Origin: Thauera carbonicopians
Lineage (GTDB): Bacteria > Pseudomonadota > Gammaproteobacteria > Burkholderiales > Rhodocyclaceae
Direction of reading: 5' to 3'
NCBI RefSeq assembly: GCF_025699485.1
Contig: NZ_JANUXN010000015.1
Location: forward strand, 41,333-105,332
Length of the DNA stretch: 64,000 bases
The notes beneath the pieces were generated by a model that was not told the DNA's origin, did no database searches, and saw nothing but the letters and a program-made list of their open reading frames with translations. The position numbers and the translations under genes are program-made. Shown in pieces: positions 51,933-60,840 of this stretch (position 1 is its first letter; each line of letters starts with the position of its first letter).

Positions 51933-52499
51933 ATGATCGAAGACGCCGAATCCGCCACCTCGTCCGCCTCGCCGATGACAGCGCCCCTTCCTGCGGCGGC
52001 GATCGTCCATACCCATCACGATTCGGTAGACGAACTGCTTGCCGAATTCGCCTACGGCTTGCGCGAGCGCGGCTGGAAAGTGGGCGGTATCGTCCAGCAG
52101 CAGTCGGGCGGCACGGGCAAGGAACACACCCTGCTCGTCGACCTCGACAGCGGCGCCACCTTTCCGCTGTTCCAGCGCCTGGGCGGCGGCTCGACCTCGT
52201 GCAGCCTCGATTCGGGCGGCATCGCCGCCGCCAGCGGCGCGCTGCGCCGCGCCTTGCAGGAAGGGGCCGATCTGATCATCGCCAACCGCTTCGGCGCACT
52301 CGAAGCGGCCGGCGGCGGCTTTGCTGCGGAAATGCTCGCGCTGATGAGCGAGAATCGGCCGCTGCTGACCGTCGTCGCCGATTCCTACCTGCTCGACTGG
52401 CGCTGGTTCACCGGCGGCTGCGGCACCGAGCTGCCGGCAAGCTTGCCTGCGCTCGAAGCCTGGTTTGCCGGCGTCACCGGCAGGCAGCGGGAGTCGTGA
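51933..52499 (+). CDS. DUF2478 protein, presumed nucleotide-binding, molybdenum-linked
   Basis: 188 aa. DUF2478 marks: HTHHDSVDELLAEFAYGLRERGWKVGGIVQQQ, LVDLDSG, SGALRRALQEGADLIIANRFGALEAAGGGF and VADSYLLDWRWFTGG. Members are often found next to molybdate transport genes in proteobacteria (from memory). No membrane segment or signal peptide. The start at ATG 51933 lies ~80 bases after the ModE-like box; a GTG at 51864 is in frame but would leave almost no leader. First gene of the operon. Confidence 0.75.
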   Translation: MIEDAESATSSASPMTAPLPAAAIVHTHHDSVDELLAEFAYGLRERGWKVGGIVQQQSGGTGKEHTLLVDLDSGATFPLFQRLGGGSTSCSLDSGGIAAASGALRRALQEGADLIIANRFGALEAAGGGFAAEMLALMSENRPLLTVVADSYLLDWRWFTGGCGTELPASLPALEAWFAGVTGRQRES

Positions 52500-52560
52500 T
52501 GCACCGCCTGCGGGACGCTGGCCTCTGCGAGGCCGTGGCATCGGACCACGGCAGCAGGCC

Positions 52561-53607
52561 ATGATCGAAGCGAGCTCCCCGCCGGTCCCGGCACTGCCGC
52601 ACGTGCACCTGCGCTGGATGGCCGCGCCCCTGCTGGCGCTGGCCGCGACCCTGACGGCACTGTCGATCGGCCGCTATCCGGTGCCGGCCTGGGAAACCCT
52701 CCATTTCCTCCTGGCCGCCGCCGGGCTCGTGCCGATGGAGCCGGAACGCTACGCCTTGCTGCACAACCTGATCATCGAGATCCGCCTGCCACGGGTGCTG
52801 GCGGCGATCCTCGTCGGTGCCTCGCTGTCGGTTTCCGGCGCCGCCTACCAGGCGCTGTTCCGCAATCCGCTGGTGTCGCCGGGCCTGCTCGGCGTGCTGG
52901 CCGGTGCGTCGGCGGGCGCCGCGCTCGGAATCCTGGTGGAAGGCAACTGGCTGCTGGTGCAGGCAAGCGCCTTCGCCCTGGGGCTGGCCGCGGTGGGCAT
53001 CGCAGTGGGCATCGCCCACCTGTTCGGCGGCGGCTCGATCATCATGCTGATCCTCGGCGGCATCCTCAGCGGCGCGCTGTTCGCGTCCTTGCTGACGGTG
53101 GTGAAGTACGTCGCCGACCCCTACAGCCAGTTGCCGGCCATCGTCTATTGGCTGATGGGAAGCCTGGGCCAGGCCACCACCGGCGACATCGGCTGGGCCG
53201 CCGCGCCGATGCTCGCCGGCATCGTCCTGCTGTGCCTGATGGGCCGCGCACTGGATGCGCTCGCGATGGGCGACGACGAAGCGCGGGCGCTCGGCGTGCC
53301 GGTGACGGCGGTGCGGCTGGTGACGATCGCGGCCGCGACCCTGATCTCGGCGCTGACGGTGTCGATTGCCGGCATGATCGGCTGGATCGGCCTCATCGTG
53401 CCGCACATCGCCCGTCTGCTGGTGGGGCCGGGCAATGCCTTGCTGCTGCCGGCGGCGGCAAGCCTGGGCGCGGCCTTCCTGCTGTTCGCCGACGGCCTGG
53501 CGCGCAACCTGTTCACCACCGAACTGCCGATCGGCATCGTCACCGAACTGCTCGGCATTCCGGTCTTCCTGCTCGTGCTCCGCCGCGTGCGCCGGGGGTG
53601 GACATGA
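52561..53607 (+). CDS. FecCD/BtuC-type ABC permease
   Basis: 348 aa with about ten hydrophobic segments and the family blocks RLPRVLAAILVGASLSVSGAAYQALFRNPLVSPGLLGVLAGAS near residue 80 and GMIGWIGLIVPHIARLLVG near 270. This class carries iron-siderophores, heme, B12, and in the MolBC branch molybdate. It overlaps the ATPase gene by ATGA. Confidence 0.9.
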   Translation: MIEASSPPVPALPHVHLRWMAAPLLALAATLTALSIGRYPVPAWETLHFLLAAAGLVPMEPERYALLHNLIIEIRLPRVLAAILVGASLSVSGAAYQALFRNPLVSPGLLGVLAGASAGAALGILVEGNWLLVQASAFALGLAAVGIAVGIAHLFGGGSIIMLILGGILSGALFASLLTVVKYVADPYSQLPAIVYWLMGSLGQATTGDIGWAAAPMLAGIVLLCLMGRALDALAMGDDEARALGVPVTAVRLVTIAAATLISALTVSIAGMIGWIGLIVPHIARLLVGPGNALLLPAAASLGAAFLLFADGLARNLFTTELPIGIVTELLGIPVFLLVLRRVRRGWT

Positions 53608-54395
53608 TCCTGGCCGCACGGGACATCTTCTTCGCCTATCCGGGGCGGCCGGTACTGTCGGGCGCCAGCCTGGCGCTCGCGCCCGGCGAACTGGTCTGCC
53701 TGCTGGGCAGCAATGGCGCCGGCAAGAGCACCCTGCTCAGGATCATGCTGGGGCTGCAGCGCGCCGCGCGCGGCTCGGTCATGCTCGGCGGCAAGGCGCT
53801 GGCCGGCCACGGCCGCCGGCAGCTGGCCCGGCTCATCGCCTACGTGCCGCAGGTGCATGTCGCCCCTTTCCCCTACACCGTGCTGCAGGTCGCGCTGATG
53901 GGGCGATTGCCGGCGAACGGCATTTTCCGCGCACCGGCTGCGGCCGACGTGGATCGCGTGCACCGCCTGCTCGACAACATGGGCATCGCCCATCTCGCCG
54001 GCCGGGCCTACACCGAGATCTCCGGCGGCGAACGGCAACTGACGCTGATCACGCGCGCACTGGCGCAAGACGCTCGCCTGCTGGTGATGGACGAGCCGCT
54101 GGCCGGCCTCGACTACGGCAACCAGGTGCGCCTGCTCGACCGCCTGGAAAGCCTCGCCGCACAAAGCTACGGCGTGCTGATGACGACCCACGACCCCAAC
54201 CAGCCGCTCACCGGCTGCCAGCGCGTCGCCCTGCTGAATTCGGGCCGCATCACGGCCGACGGTGCCGCCGCCGCAGTGCTGACGCCGGCGGCGATCCATG
54301 CGCTGTACGGCGTGCAGGTGGAGCTGCTGCGCGGCGCCGACGGCCGCGGCATCGCTTTCAGGCCGGCCCGTCCGGACCCGGTTTTCAATGCGTGA
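53604..54395 (+). CDS. FecE/BtuD-type ABC ATPase
   Basis: 263 aa. Walker A GSNGAGKSTLLRIMLGLQ near residue 36, signature ISGGERQLTLITRALAQDARLLVMDEPLAGLD near 137-168, H-loop TTHDPNQPL. Partner of the preceding permease. The TonB receptor follows 15 bases later. Confidence 0.92.
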   Translation: MILAARDIFFAYPGRPVLSGASLALAPGELVCLLGSNGAGKSTLLRIMLGLQRAARGSVMLGGKALAGHGRRQLARLIAYVPQVHVAPFPYTVLQVALMGRLPANGIFRAPAAADVDRVHRLLDNMGIAHLAGRAYTEISGGERQLTLITRALAQDARLLVMDEPLAGLDYGNQVRLLDRLESLAAQSYGVLMTTHDPNQPLTGCQRVALLNSGRITADGAAAAVLTPAAIHALYGVQVELLRGADGRGIAFRPARPDPVFNA

Positions 54396-54410
54396 AACGA
54401 GAGGGAGAAC

Positions 54411-56567
54411 ATGATGTCCTGTCGCATACCCGCAGCTTCAGCCCTGCTGTTGCTGCCCACACTGGCATTCGCCCAGGCCGGCAGCACCCCGGTGCTGCCC
54501 ACGGTGGTGGTCGATTCCGGCGTCTTTTCCGAGCAGGAGCGCGAGAAATCCACCAGCAGCTTCGTGATCGGCAAGCAGACCATCGAGCATTCGTCGGCCG
54601 AGAACCTCAGCGAGCTTCTGATCGAACAGGGCTTCACGGTCGAGGCCACGCCGACCGACCACGGCGAGAACACCACGCTGCTGCGCGGCTTCCAGACCGA
54701 ACACCTGATGACCGAGGCCAACGGCAAGCTGCTCATCCTCATCGACGGCCGGCGCTCCGGCGTGGCCAACACCCGGCAGATCTCGCTGCACAACGTGGAA
54801 CGGGTCGAGATCCTGCGCGGCCCGGACATGTTCAAGTATTCCACGGGTTCGCCCGGCGGCATCATCAACGTCGTGACCCGGCGCGGCGGCCCCGACCGGA
54901 TCAGCGGTTCCGCACGGCTGGGCTACGGCAGCCATGACGCATCGCGCGCCGGCGTGGATGTCGGCGGCCAGTCCGATGGCTTCGACTATGCCTTCGGCTA
55001 CGAGTACGGAAGCGTGCGCCGCGACTACCGCGACGGCGACGGCAAGCGGGTGCATAACACCCGCACCGACGGCACCGAGCGCGCGAGCTTCAATCTGGGC
55101 TACACCTTCAACGAGCGGCACCGCATCGGCATCGACGGCTACCACTACGCGGTGGACAAGGCGCACCGGCCCTCCTACGTCGACGAGGAAGGTGAAATCC
55201 GCAGCAACAGCTACACCGACCGCGAAACCCAGCTGCTGCACCTGAACTACGAAGGCGCGAGCGAGGACGGGCACTTGTCGTGGCGGGGCAACATCGGCTG
55301 GGGCAAGGATCTGTACGAGACCTACCAGGCCGACTCGCGCTATCCCAAGGGGCAGGAAGCACGCTCGAAGCGCGCCCAGGGCAGCATCAGCTACACGACC
55401 GAGCGCTTCGACATCACCGGCGGCGTCGATTACATCAAGTACGAAATCGAGAACTCATCCACCGCCCGCGGCGCCTTCCTGCAGCGCGGCGGGCGCGATC
55501 CGCAATGGGCGGGCCTGGGCTTCCCGATGCATCCGACCAGTACGACCACGCTGTGGGGCGCCTTCCTGGTGGGCACGCTCAAGCTAGACGACGGGCGCCT
55601 GAACCTGTCCGGCGGCCTGCGCTACGAGCACGCACGGGCCAAGGACCAGTCCGTCGGCGACGAGCACTACGACCGCGTGCCCTATTTCAGCAGCCGGGGC
55701 ATCACCGACCGCAGCCAGCTACCCACCAGCCGCAGCTTCGACCATGTGTCGCCGACGCTCGGCATCAGCTACCTGCCGTCCGACTGGCTCAAGCTGAGGG
55801 CCAACTACACCCAGGGCTGGCATGCGCCATCCGGCCGGCAGCTCTTTGCCAGCAGCTTCTACGAAGACTACGGCGCCCCCGGCGACCCGAGGCTGAAGCC
55901 CGAATTCACCGACGCCTTCGAAGTCGGCTTCGACATCGCACGCGAGGACTGGCGGCTGTCGGCCACCTACTTCTATTACGAGGTCAAGGACAACGTCTAT
56001 ATCTACCCCGGCGTCCGCGCCGACGGTTCGGGCGTCCAGGGCCGGGTGATGATGAATGTGGACAGGCGCATCCAGGAAGGCATCGAAGTCCAGGCCAGCA
56101 TGGCGATACGCGAGCTTCCGGGGATGGGCGGATTTGAACTGCATCCATACATCAACGCCATCCACATGACGCGCAAGAAGGAAGTCATCGACGACGGCGG
56201 CCCGGGCCTGCTGGGCAAGTGGTGGCCGATCACGCGGATGCCGGACACCACGGTCAGCTACGGTTTCCGCTTCAGCCACCCGGCGTCGAAATTCTCCGGC
56301 AACCTCAACTTCAACTACTACGGCGAGCAATACGGCGGCCGCGCCAATGTCGGCGACGGCCCGCTGGTCGGCTTCGGCAAGTTCACCGTCGCCAACCTGA
56401 GCATGCGCAAGCGCCTGTGGGAGGGCGGGCCGTCCCGCAGCGTCGACCTGAAGCTGGACATCAACAACCTCTTCGACAAGACCTACTCCTACCTCGGCCG
56501 CGTTCCGGAAGACGCCTACGCCTACCCGGGACGCAATGCCCATGCGACGCTGATCTACAACTTCTGA
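54411..56567 (+). CDS. TonB-dependent receptor of the ModE-controlled operon
   Basis: 718 aa. Signal peptide ending LAFAQAG (~residue 22), plug ~38-160 (TLLRGFQTEHLMTEANGKLLILIDGRRSG, NVERVEILRGPDMFKYSTGSPGGIINVVTRRGG), then a barrel ending ATLIYNF with the terminal Phe. No STN domain. The clean plug shows a functional receptor. Operon position between the ABC genes and the binding-protein gene means they handle the same ligand. Confidence 0.9.
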   Translation: MMSCRIPAASALLLLPTLAFAQAGSTPVLPTVVVDSGVFSEQEREKSTSSFVIGKQTIEHSSAENLSELLIEQGFTVEATPTDHGENTTLLRGFQTEHLMTEANGKLLILIDGRRSGVANTRQISLHNVERVEILRGPDMFKYSTGSPGGIINVVTRRGGPDRISGSARLGYGSHDASRAGVDVGGQSDGFDYAFGYEYGSVRRDYRDGDGKRVHNTRTDGTERASFNLGYTFNERHRIGIDGYHYAVDKAHRPSYVDEEGEIRSNSYTDRETQLLHLNYEGASEDGHLSWRGNIGWGKDLYETYQADSRYPKGQEARSKRAQGSISYTTERFDITGGVDYIKYEIENSSTARGAFLQRGGRDPQWAGLGFPMHPTSTTTLWGAFLVGTLKLDDGRLNLSGGLRYEHARAKDQSVGDEHYDRVPYFSSRGITDRSQLPTSRSFDHVSPTLGISYLPSDWLKLRANYTQGWHAPSGRQLFASSFYEDYGAPGDPRLKPEFTDAFEVGFDIAREDWRLSATYFYYEVKDNVYIYPGVRADGSGVQGRVMMNVDRRIQEGIEVQASMAIRELPGMGGFELHPYINAIHMTRKKEVIDDGGPGLLGKWWPITRMPDTTVSYGFRFSHPASKFSGNLNFNYYGEQYGGRANVGDGPLVGFGKFTVANLSMRKRLWEGGPSRSVDLKLDINNLFDKTYSYLGRVPEDAYAYPGRNAHATLIYNF

Positions 56568-56647
56568 ACCACCGCCTTGCGGCGACGACAGGCCCGGCGG
56601 CGGCATGCGGATATCCGCAGCTGCCACCGGTGCCGGGAGACGCGGAC

Positions 56648-57721
56648 ATGAACACTGGCTGGAAAGCGCGCCTGCGCACGCTGCTGCTGGCGGCATGCGC
56701 ATGGAGCGCCGGCGTCGGCGCGGCCTGGGCGGAAATGCCGCCGGACTGCAGCGCCGATGCGAGGCAAACGCGCACCGTCACCGACATGGCAGGGCGCAGC
56801 GTCGCCCTGCCCGCCCGCGTGGAGCGCATCGCCACCGTCGGTTCGGTACCGGTCATCAACGGCTACCTGTTCGCCCTCGGCGCCGGCGACAGGATCGTGA
56901 ACGGCCTGCCGCCGCGCTTCACCCAGTCCGACCGCTGGCGCTTGCAGACGGCGATCGCGCCCCATCTCGCCGGCCGCCCGCTGCTGCAGGGGCAGGCCAG
57001 CAGCGAGGTCAACCTCGAAACCCTGCTCGGCCTCGCGCCCGACCTGGTCATCACGATGGATCTCCTCAGGGCACGGGCGCTCGAAGCGGCACGCATCCCG
57101 GTCCTGTTCATCGAATGGCGCGACGCCGCCGACATCGAAAAGAGCATGCGGCTGCTGGGCTGCGCGCTCGACCGCCGGCCGCAAAGCGAGGAATACCTGC
57201 GCTACTTCGACGACACCATGGGCCGTATCCGCCAGACCCTGGCCGGCATCGCGCAGGCCGACCGGCCCAAGGTGCTTTATTTCAGCCCGAACACCATGGC
57301 CACCCCCTTGATCATCGCCAACTGGTGGATCGAGCAGGCGGGCGGCGTGAGCGTCACCGCCGGATTGGGCGGCGAAGGCACGGCGCATTACACCCATGAA
57401 CAGCTTCTGCTGTGGGACCCGGACGTGCTTCTCGTCAACTCGCCGGAGCAGGTGGCAGCCATCCACCGCGACGAACGCTTTGCCCGGCTCGGCGCCGTCA
57501 GGCACGGCAGGGTCCACGCCACGCCGATCGGCGCCCATGCCTGGGGGCAGCGAACCATCGAGCAGCCGCTCACCGTGCTGTGGGCGGCAAGCCTGTTCCA
57601 CCCCGGGCGCTTCGAACGGGCCGAGCTCGAAAACGAAATGCGCAGCTTCTACCGGCGCTTCTTCCAGTACGAGATTTCCGACGAGGACATCCACTGGGTC
57701 CTCAGCGGCGGCAGCCGCTGA
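56648..57721 (+). CDS. Periplasmic binding protein, FecB/BtuF/MolA-like
   Basis: 357 aa with a signal peptide cleaved after GAAWAE (~residue 29). TroA-type fold: TRTVTDMAGRSVALPARVERIATVGSVPVINGYLFALGAGDRIVNG, SSEVNLETLLGLAPDLVITMD, VLYFSPNTMATPLIIANWWIEQAGG. It receives the ligand from the outer-membrane receptor and hands it to the permease. MolA of Haemophilus, a binder of molybdate, has the same fold, but the family cannot be separated by eye. Confidence 0.87.
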   Translation: MNTGWKARLRTLLLAACAWSAGVGAAWAEMPPDCSADARQTRTVTDMAGRSVALPARVERIATVGSVPVINGYLFALGAGDRIVNGLPPRFTQSDRWRLQTAIAPHLAGRPLLQGQASSEVNLETLLGLAPDLVITMDLLRARALEAARIPVLFIEWRDAADIEKSMRLLGCALDRRPQSEEYLRYFDDTMGRIRQTLAGIAQADRPKVLYFSPNTMATPLIIANWWIEQAGGVSVTAGLGGEGTAHYTHEQLLLWDPDVLLVNSPEQVAAIHRDERFARLGAVRHGRVHATPIGAHAWGQRTIEQPLTVLWAASLFHPGRFERAELENEMRSFYRRFFQYEISDEDIHWVLSGGSR

Positions 57722-57759
57722 CGCCACCGACAATCCATCCATCGAACAGGAGATCGGAC

Positions 57760-58794
57760 ATGGACATCGACGAACACACCACCACCGCTGGCATCGACCT
57801 CGCCCACCCGGCGATGCCACCCACCGCCATCACGATCCGCCGCATCGTCGATGGCTTCAAGTCCTTCCAGGTGCTGCGCGCAGGCTTCGCCAGCGGCCTG
57901 TTCGACTGGCTGGCGCAGCACGGGCCGGCGGAGAAGTCCACCATCGCGGCGGCAACCGGATTGCGCGGCGCGCACCTGGGCGGCTTCCTGCAGGCGCTGG
58001 AGGATCTCGGCCTGCTGGCACGCAACGAGCAGCGCTACGCCCTGGCATCGGGCATGAAGGAGGTGCTGTGCAGCAGCAGTCCCTGGTGCCAGGCAGGGAC
58101 GCTCGACGACCTGTTCGCCCCCGCCAACGGCTGGTCCGGCCTTGCCCGCTTCCTGTCCGACACCTGGTCGCCCGCCACGGCATTGCTGCCGCCACCGCCG
58201 GCGCGGCACCCCTTCCTCGGCGAGGCCTGCCGCCTCGCCGCCCACCTGGCGGCACGGCGCGGCGACACGCCGCCGGTCCGGCTGCTGTGCTTCGACGGTG
58301 GCGATGGCCTGCTCACCGCAGCCTTGGCCCGGCATTTCCCGAACGCCGGGATCACCACCGTCATCGCCCCCGCCGCACTGGAGCGCGCGCACCGGACGCT
58401 GGCCGCCTTCCCCATCGGCGATCGCTGCCGCGTCGTGCCGGGCTCGCCGCTCGACCCGCCGGCCGGCCAGTTCGACCAGGTCGTGGTGTTCCACGCGCTC
58501 TACCCGATCCGGCGCGCGATGAGCGACGCCCTGGCCATACTGGCCAGCCTGCTTGCGCCCGGCGGCGAACTGGTGCTCGCCCACTGGTTCTGCCTCGAAG
58601 CCTGCGAAACCGCGCCCGGCGGCCTGCGCGACCTCGACAAGGCAGTGCTGACCGACAGCCATCCGCTGTGCCACGTCGAAGGTTTCTGCGCCCGCCTGGA
58701 AGGCGCCGGGCTGGTCGGCGCCGAGCGCGCCGACCTGGAAAGCGACTACGGCGTCACCAAGCTGCATTTCGCCCGCAGCCCGAACGGGCATTGA
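57760..58794 (+). CDS. Methyltransferase-like protein
   Basis: 344 aa. An N-terminal winged-helix dimerisation region (~25-110: FKSFQVLRAGFASGLFDWLAQHGPAEKSTIAAATGLRGAHLGGFLQALEDLGLLAR) precedes a Rossmann domain with a degenerate SAM loop (RLLCFDGGDGLLTAALARHFPNA) near residue 180. It is distantly like the methyltransferase at 18557. The ATG has AGGAG seven bases upstream. It may modify or cleave the imported chelate; the weak loop leaves activity open. Confidence 0.72.
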   Translation: MDIDEHTTTAGIDLAHPAMPPTAITIRRIVDGFKSFQVLRAGFASGLFDWLAQHGPAEKSTIAAATGLRGAHLGGFLQALEDLGLLARNEQRYALASGMKEVLCSSSPWCQAGTLDDLFAPANGWSGLARFLSDTWSPATALLPPPPARHPFLGEACRLAAHLAARRGDTPPVRLLCFDGGDGLLTAALARHFPNAGITTVIAPAALERAHRTLAAFPIGDRCRVVPGSPLDPPAGQFDQVVVFHALYPIRRAMSDALAILASLLAPGGELVLAHWFCLEACETAPGGLRDLDKAVLTDSHPLCHVEGFCARLEGAGLVGAERADLESDYGVTKLHFARSPNGH

Positions 58795-58818
58795 AGCGAA
58801 ACCGGAGAAAAGCAAGCC

Positions 58819-59715
58819 ATGAACGACACAACACTCGTCTCCACACCGGCACCCGTTCGGAACGAGCGGCCTGACACCCTGCTCGCCGACCTGCACGCCA
58901 CGGTGCTCGAACGCCTCGGCGACGACGCCCGCGGCCTGATCATCGAACGTGCCGTGCTCGGCATCTTCTTCACCGGCGTGAAGCTGTCGAACGCTGCGGG
59001 CGGCTTGTGCGCGACGCCGATCAAGCGTGTCCCCGAAGCGGTGTGCTGCCCGAGTTCGGCCAAGGCCATGCCGACGCCGGGCAAGATCGCAGGGCGATCG
59101 GCCGTTCAGGTGCTGGAAGACCTTTACCGGCCGCAGGATCTGCGCCGCGCGCTTGCCATCGCCACGCTCAATGCACTGGCCGAAACCCTGTGGCTGCGCG
59201 ACGGCGGACCGGCCAGCGCGGAAGTACGCGAAGGCGACGCCTTCGATGCACTGGTGATTCCGCCCGGCCGGCGCGTCGCCCTGGTGGGCGCCTTCCCGCC
59301 CTACATGCGCGAGCTGCGCCGCCGCGGCCAGCCCTTCAACGTACTGGAGCTGTCACCGGAAACCCTCAAACCCGAGGAAATGCCGTTCTACGTGCCGGGC
59401 GAGCGCGCGCCGGAAGTCGTGCCGCAGGCGGACGTCTTCATCACCACCGGCACAACGCTGATCAACGACACGCTCGACGGCCTGCTGCGCCTGTTGCGGC
59501 CGGGAGCGGAGGCGGCGGTGATCGGCCCGACCGCGACGCTGATCGCCGAGCCTTTCGCCCGCCGCGGCGTCACCGTGCTCGGCGGCACGCGTGTGCGTGA
59601 GGCGGACGAACTGCTCGAACTGCTGGCCGAAGGCGGATCGGGTTACCACCTGTTCGGCAAGACGGTGGAGCGCGTCACGCTGCGTTTGTCAGGTTCTGAG
59701 CGGCAGCCTGCCTGA
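58819..59715 (+). CDS. DUF364/DUF4213 protein (putative heavy-metal chelation family)
   Basis: 298 aa. The N-terminal DUF4213 part (IERAVLGIFFTGVKLSNAAGGLCATPI, VCCPSSAKAMPTPGKIAGRSA) and C-terminal Rossmann-like DUF364 part (RRVALVGAFPPYMRELRRRGQPFNVLELSP, ADVFITTGTTLINDTLDGLLRLL, EAAVIGPTATLIAEPFARRGVTVLGGTRV) are complete. Two cysteines of VCCPSS may bind metal. Last gene of the operon; probably processes the imported metal or chelate in the cytoplasm. Confidence 0.8.
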   Translation: MNDTTLVSTPAPVRNERPDTLLADLHATVLERLGDDARGLIIERAVLGIFFTGVKLSNAAGGLCATPIKRVPEAVCCPSSAKAMPTPGKIAGRSAVQVLEDLYRPQDLRRALAIATLNALAETLWLRDGGPASAEVREGDAFDALVIPPGRRVALVGAFPPYMRELRRRGQPFNVLELSPETLKPEEMPFYVPGERAPEVVPQADVFITTGTTLINDTLDGLLRLLRPGAEAAVIGPTATLIAEPFARRGVTVLGGTRVREADELLELLAEGGSGYHLFGKTVERVTLRLSGSERQPA

Positions 59716-59724
59716 GCTTCACTT

Positions 59725-59754
59725 CATGCACCAGTCTCCATTGACTGGTGCATG
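59725..59754. terminator. Bidirectional hairpin terminator
   Basis: Perfect 12-bp stem CATGCACCAGTC / GACTGGTGCATG with a 6-base loop, between two convergent operons only 52 bases apart. No T-run, so termination may be factor-aided. Confidence 0.65.
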
Positions 59755-59767
59755 CCCGGCATGCCGC

Positions 59768-60334
59768 TCACACGCCGATCCGCAGCCCGGTCTTCTTGAG
59801 GATTCCCGCCGAGAACAGTACGTCACGCCCCTTGCAGGCGCCGCGGAATTCCCGCTCCAGCAAAGCGACGATCTCGGCCACGCGAACCAGCGCCGCATCG
59901 CGCGAAGCGGCGTGCACCATCGCGAACAGGTTGTAGGGCCAGTCCGGCAGATGGCGCGGACGGCGGTAGCAGTGGGTGACGAACTCGAGCGCGCCGACCC
60001 GCTCGCCTACGGCGTCGATGACGGCGTCGTCGATGTTCCATACGCTCATGCCATTGGCGGTGTAGCCGATGGCGTAATGGTTGGGCACCACGCCGATGCG
60101 GCGGATGCGGCCGCTTTCCAGCATGCGCGCCAGGTGCTCGCGCAGCGCTGCCTCGTCGCAGCCGATCTGCTCGGCCAGCGCCGCGTAGGGGCGCGCCACC
60201 AGCGGCAGGCCGTCCTGGGTGGCGAGGACGATGCGGCGGTCTAGTTCGTCCAGCGACGCCGCATCCGGCACTGGATCAGCGGCTGGCATGGCAATGGCGG
60301 CAGCAGCTTTGGGCCTACGCTTGGGCATCGTCAT
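59768..60334 (-). CDS. nirH: NirH-like siroheme decarboxylase subunit
   Basis: 188 aa Lrp/AsnC-like protein. Helix-turn-helix-like N-terminus (LDELDRRIVLATQDGLPLVARPYAALAEQIGCDEAALREHLARM) and C-terminal half with HCYRRPRHLPDWPYNLFAMVHA, the block shared by NirD, L, G and H. With the other subunits it decarboxylates siroheme to didecarboxysiroheme on the way to heme d1 of cytochrome cd1 nitrite reductase. Its start overlaps the nirG stop by one base. Last nir gene here: nirJ does not follow. Confidence 0.85.
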   Translation of the reverse strand: MTMPKRRPKAAAAIAMPAADPVPDAASLDELDRRIVLATQDGLPLVARPYAALAEQIGCDEAALREHLARMLESGRIRRIGVVPNHYAIGYTANGMSVWNIDDAVIDAVGERVGALEFVTHCYRRPRHLPDWPYNLFAMVHAASRDAALVRVAEIVALLEREFRGACKGRDVLFSAGILKKTGLRIGV

Positions 60335-60840
60335 CAGGCCTCCAGCTTCATCTCGACGAAGTATTCGCGTTCCTTCGGGAACAGGCGCACCGGCAGGCCG
60401 GTGGCGGCTTCGATGCGCCGGGCCACATCGGCAATGCCCTCCGGCCGTTCGGTGGCGAGCACGAACCACATGTTCAGGCGATGTTCGCGCCGGTAGTTGT
60501 GCGCGACTTCGGCAAAGGCGTTGACCGCCTCGACCACCGCGCCCCACTCCGCCTCGGGCACCGCCATCGCCGCCAGGCAGAAGGCGCCGCCCATGCGCTC
60601 GATCTGGAACATCGGCCCGAAGCGGGTCAGCACGCGGTCGTCCAGCATCGCGCGGATGCGGGCGATGACTTCGGCTTCGTCCAGCCCGAGCGTGGCGGCG
60701 ACGTCGGCGAAAGGCGTCGCGCTCAGCGGAAATCCGCCCTGCAGCGCGTTGATCAGGCGCCGGTCGAGCGCGTCGGGCTCGCGCGCGGCAGCGACGCCGC
60801 GGCGGCCTCTGGCGGCACCGGCATCAAGCCGTTCAGACAT
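60334..60840 (-). CDS. nirG: NirG-like siroheme decarboxylase subunit
   Basis: 168 aa, same family: LDRRLINALQGGFPLSATPFADVAATLGLDEAEVIARI and AEVAHNYRREHRLNMWFVLAT, ending in FPKEREYFVEMKLEA. The HNYRREHRLNMWFV version is characteristic of the NirG/NirD half. The start at 60840 (MSERLD) lies inside the end of nirDL (8-base overlap). Confidence 0.85.
   Translation of the reverse strand: MSERLDAGAARGRRGVAAAREPDALDRRLINALQGGFPLSATPFADVAATLGLDEAEVIARIRAMLDDRVLTRFGPMFQIERMGGAFCLAAMAVPEAEWGAVVEAVNAFAEVAHNYRREHRLNMWFVLATERPEGIADVARRIEAATGLPVRLFPKEREYFVEMKLEA

Noticed and set aside
52561..57721. Reading the receptor/FecCDE/FecB-type operon as an ordinary iron-siderophore uptake system
   Set aside because: No Fur-like site was found upstream, while a near-consensus ModE box overlaps the promoter; iron uptake is kept only as the alternative.
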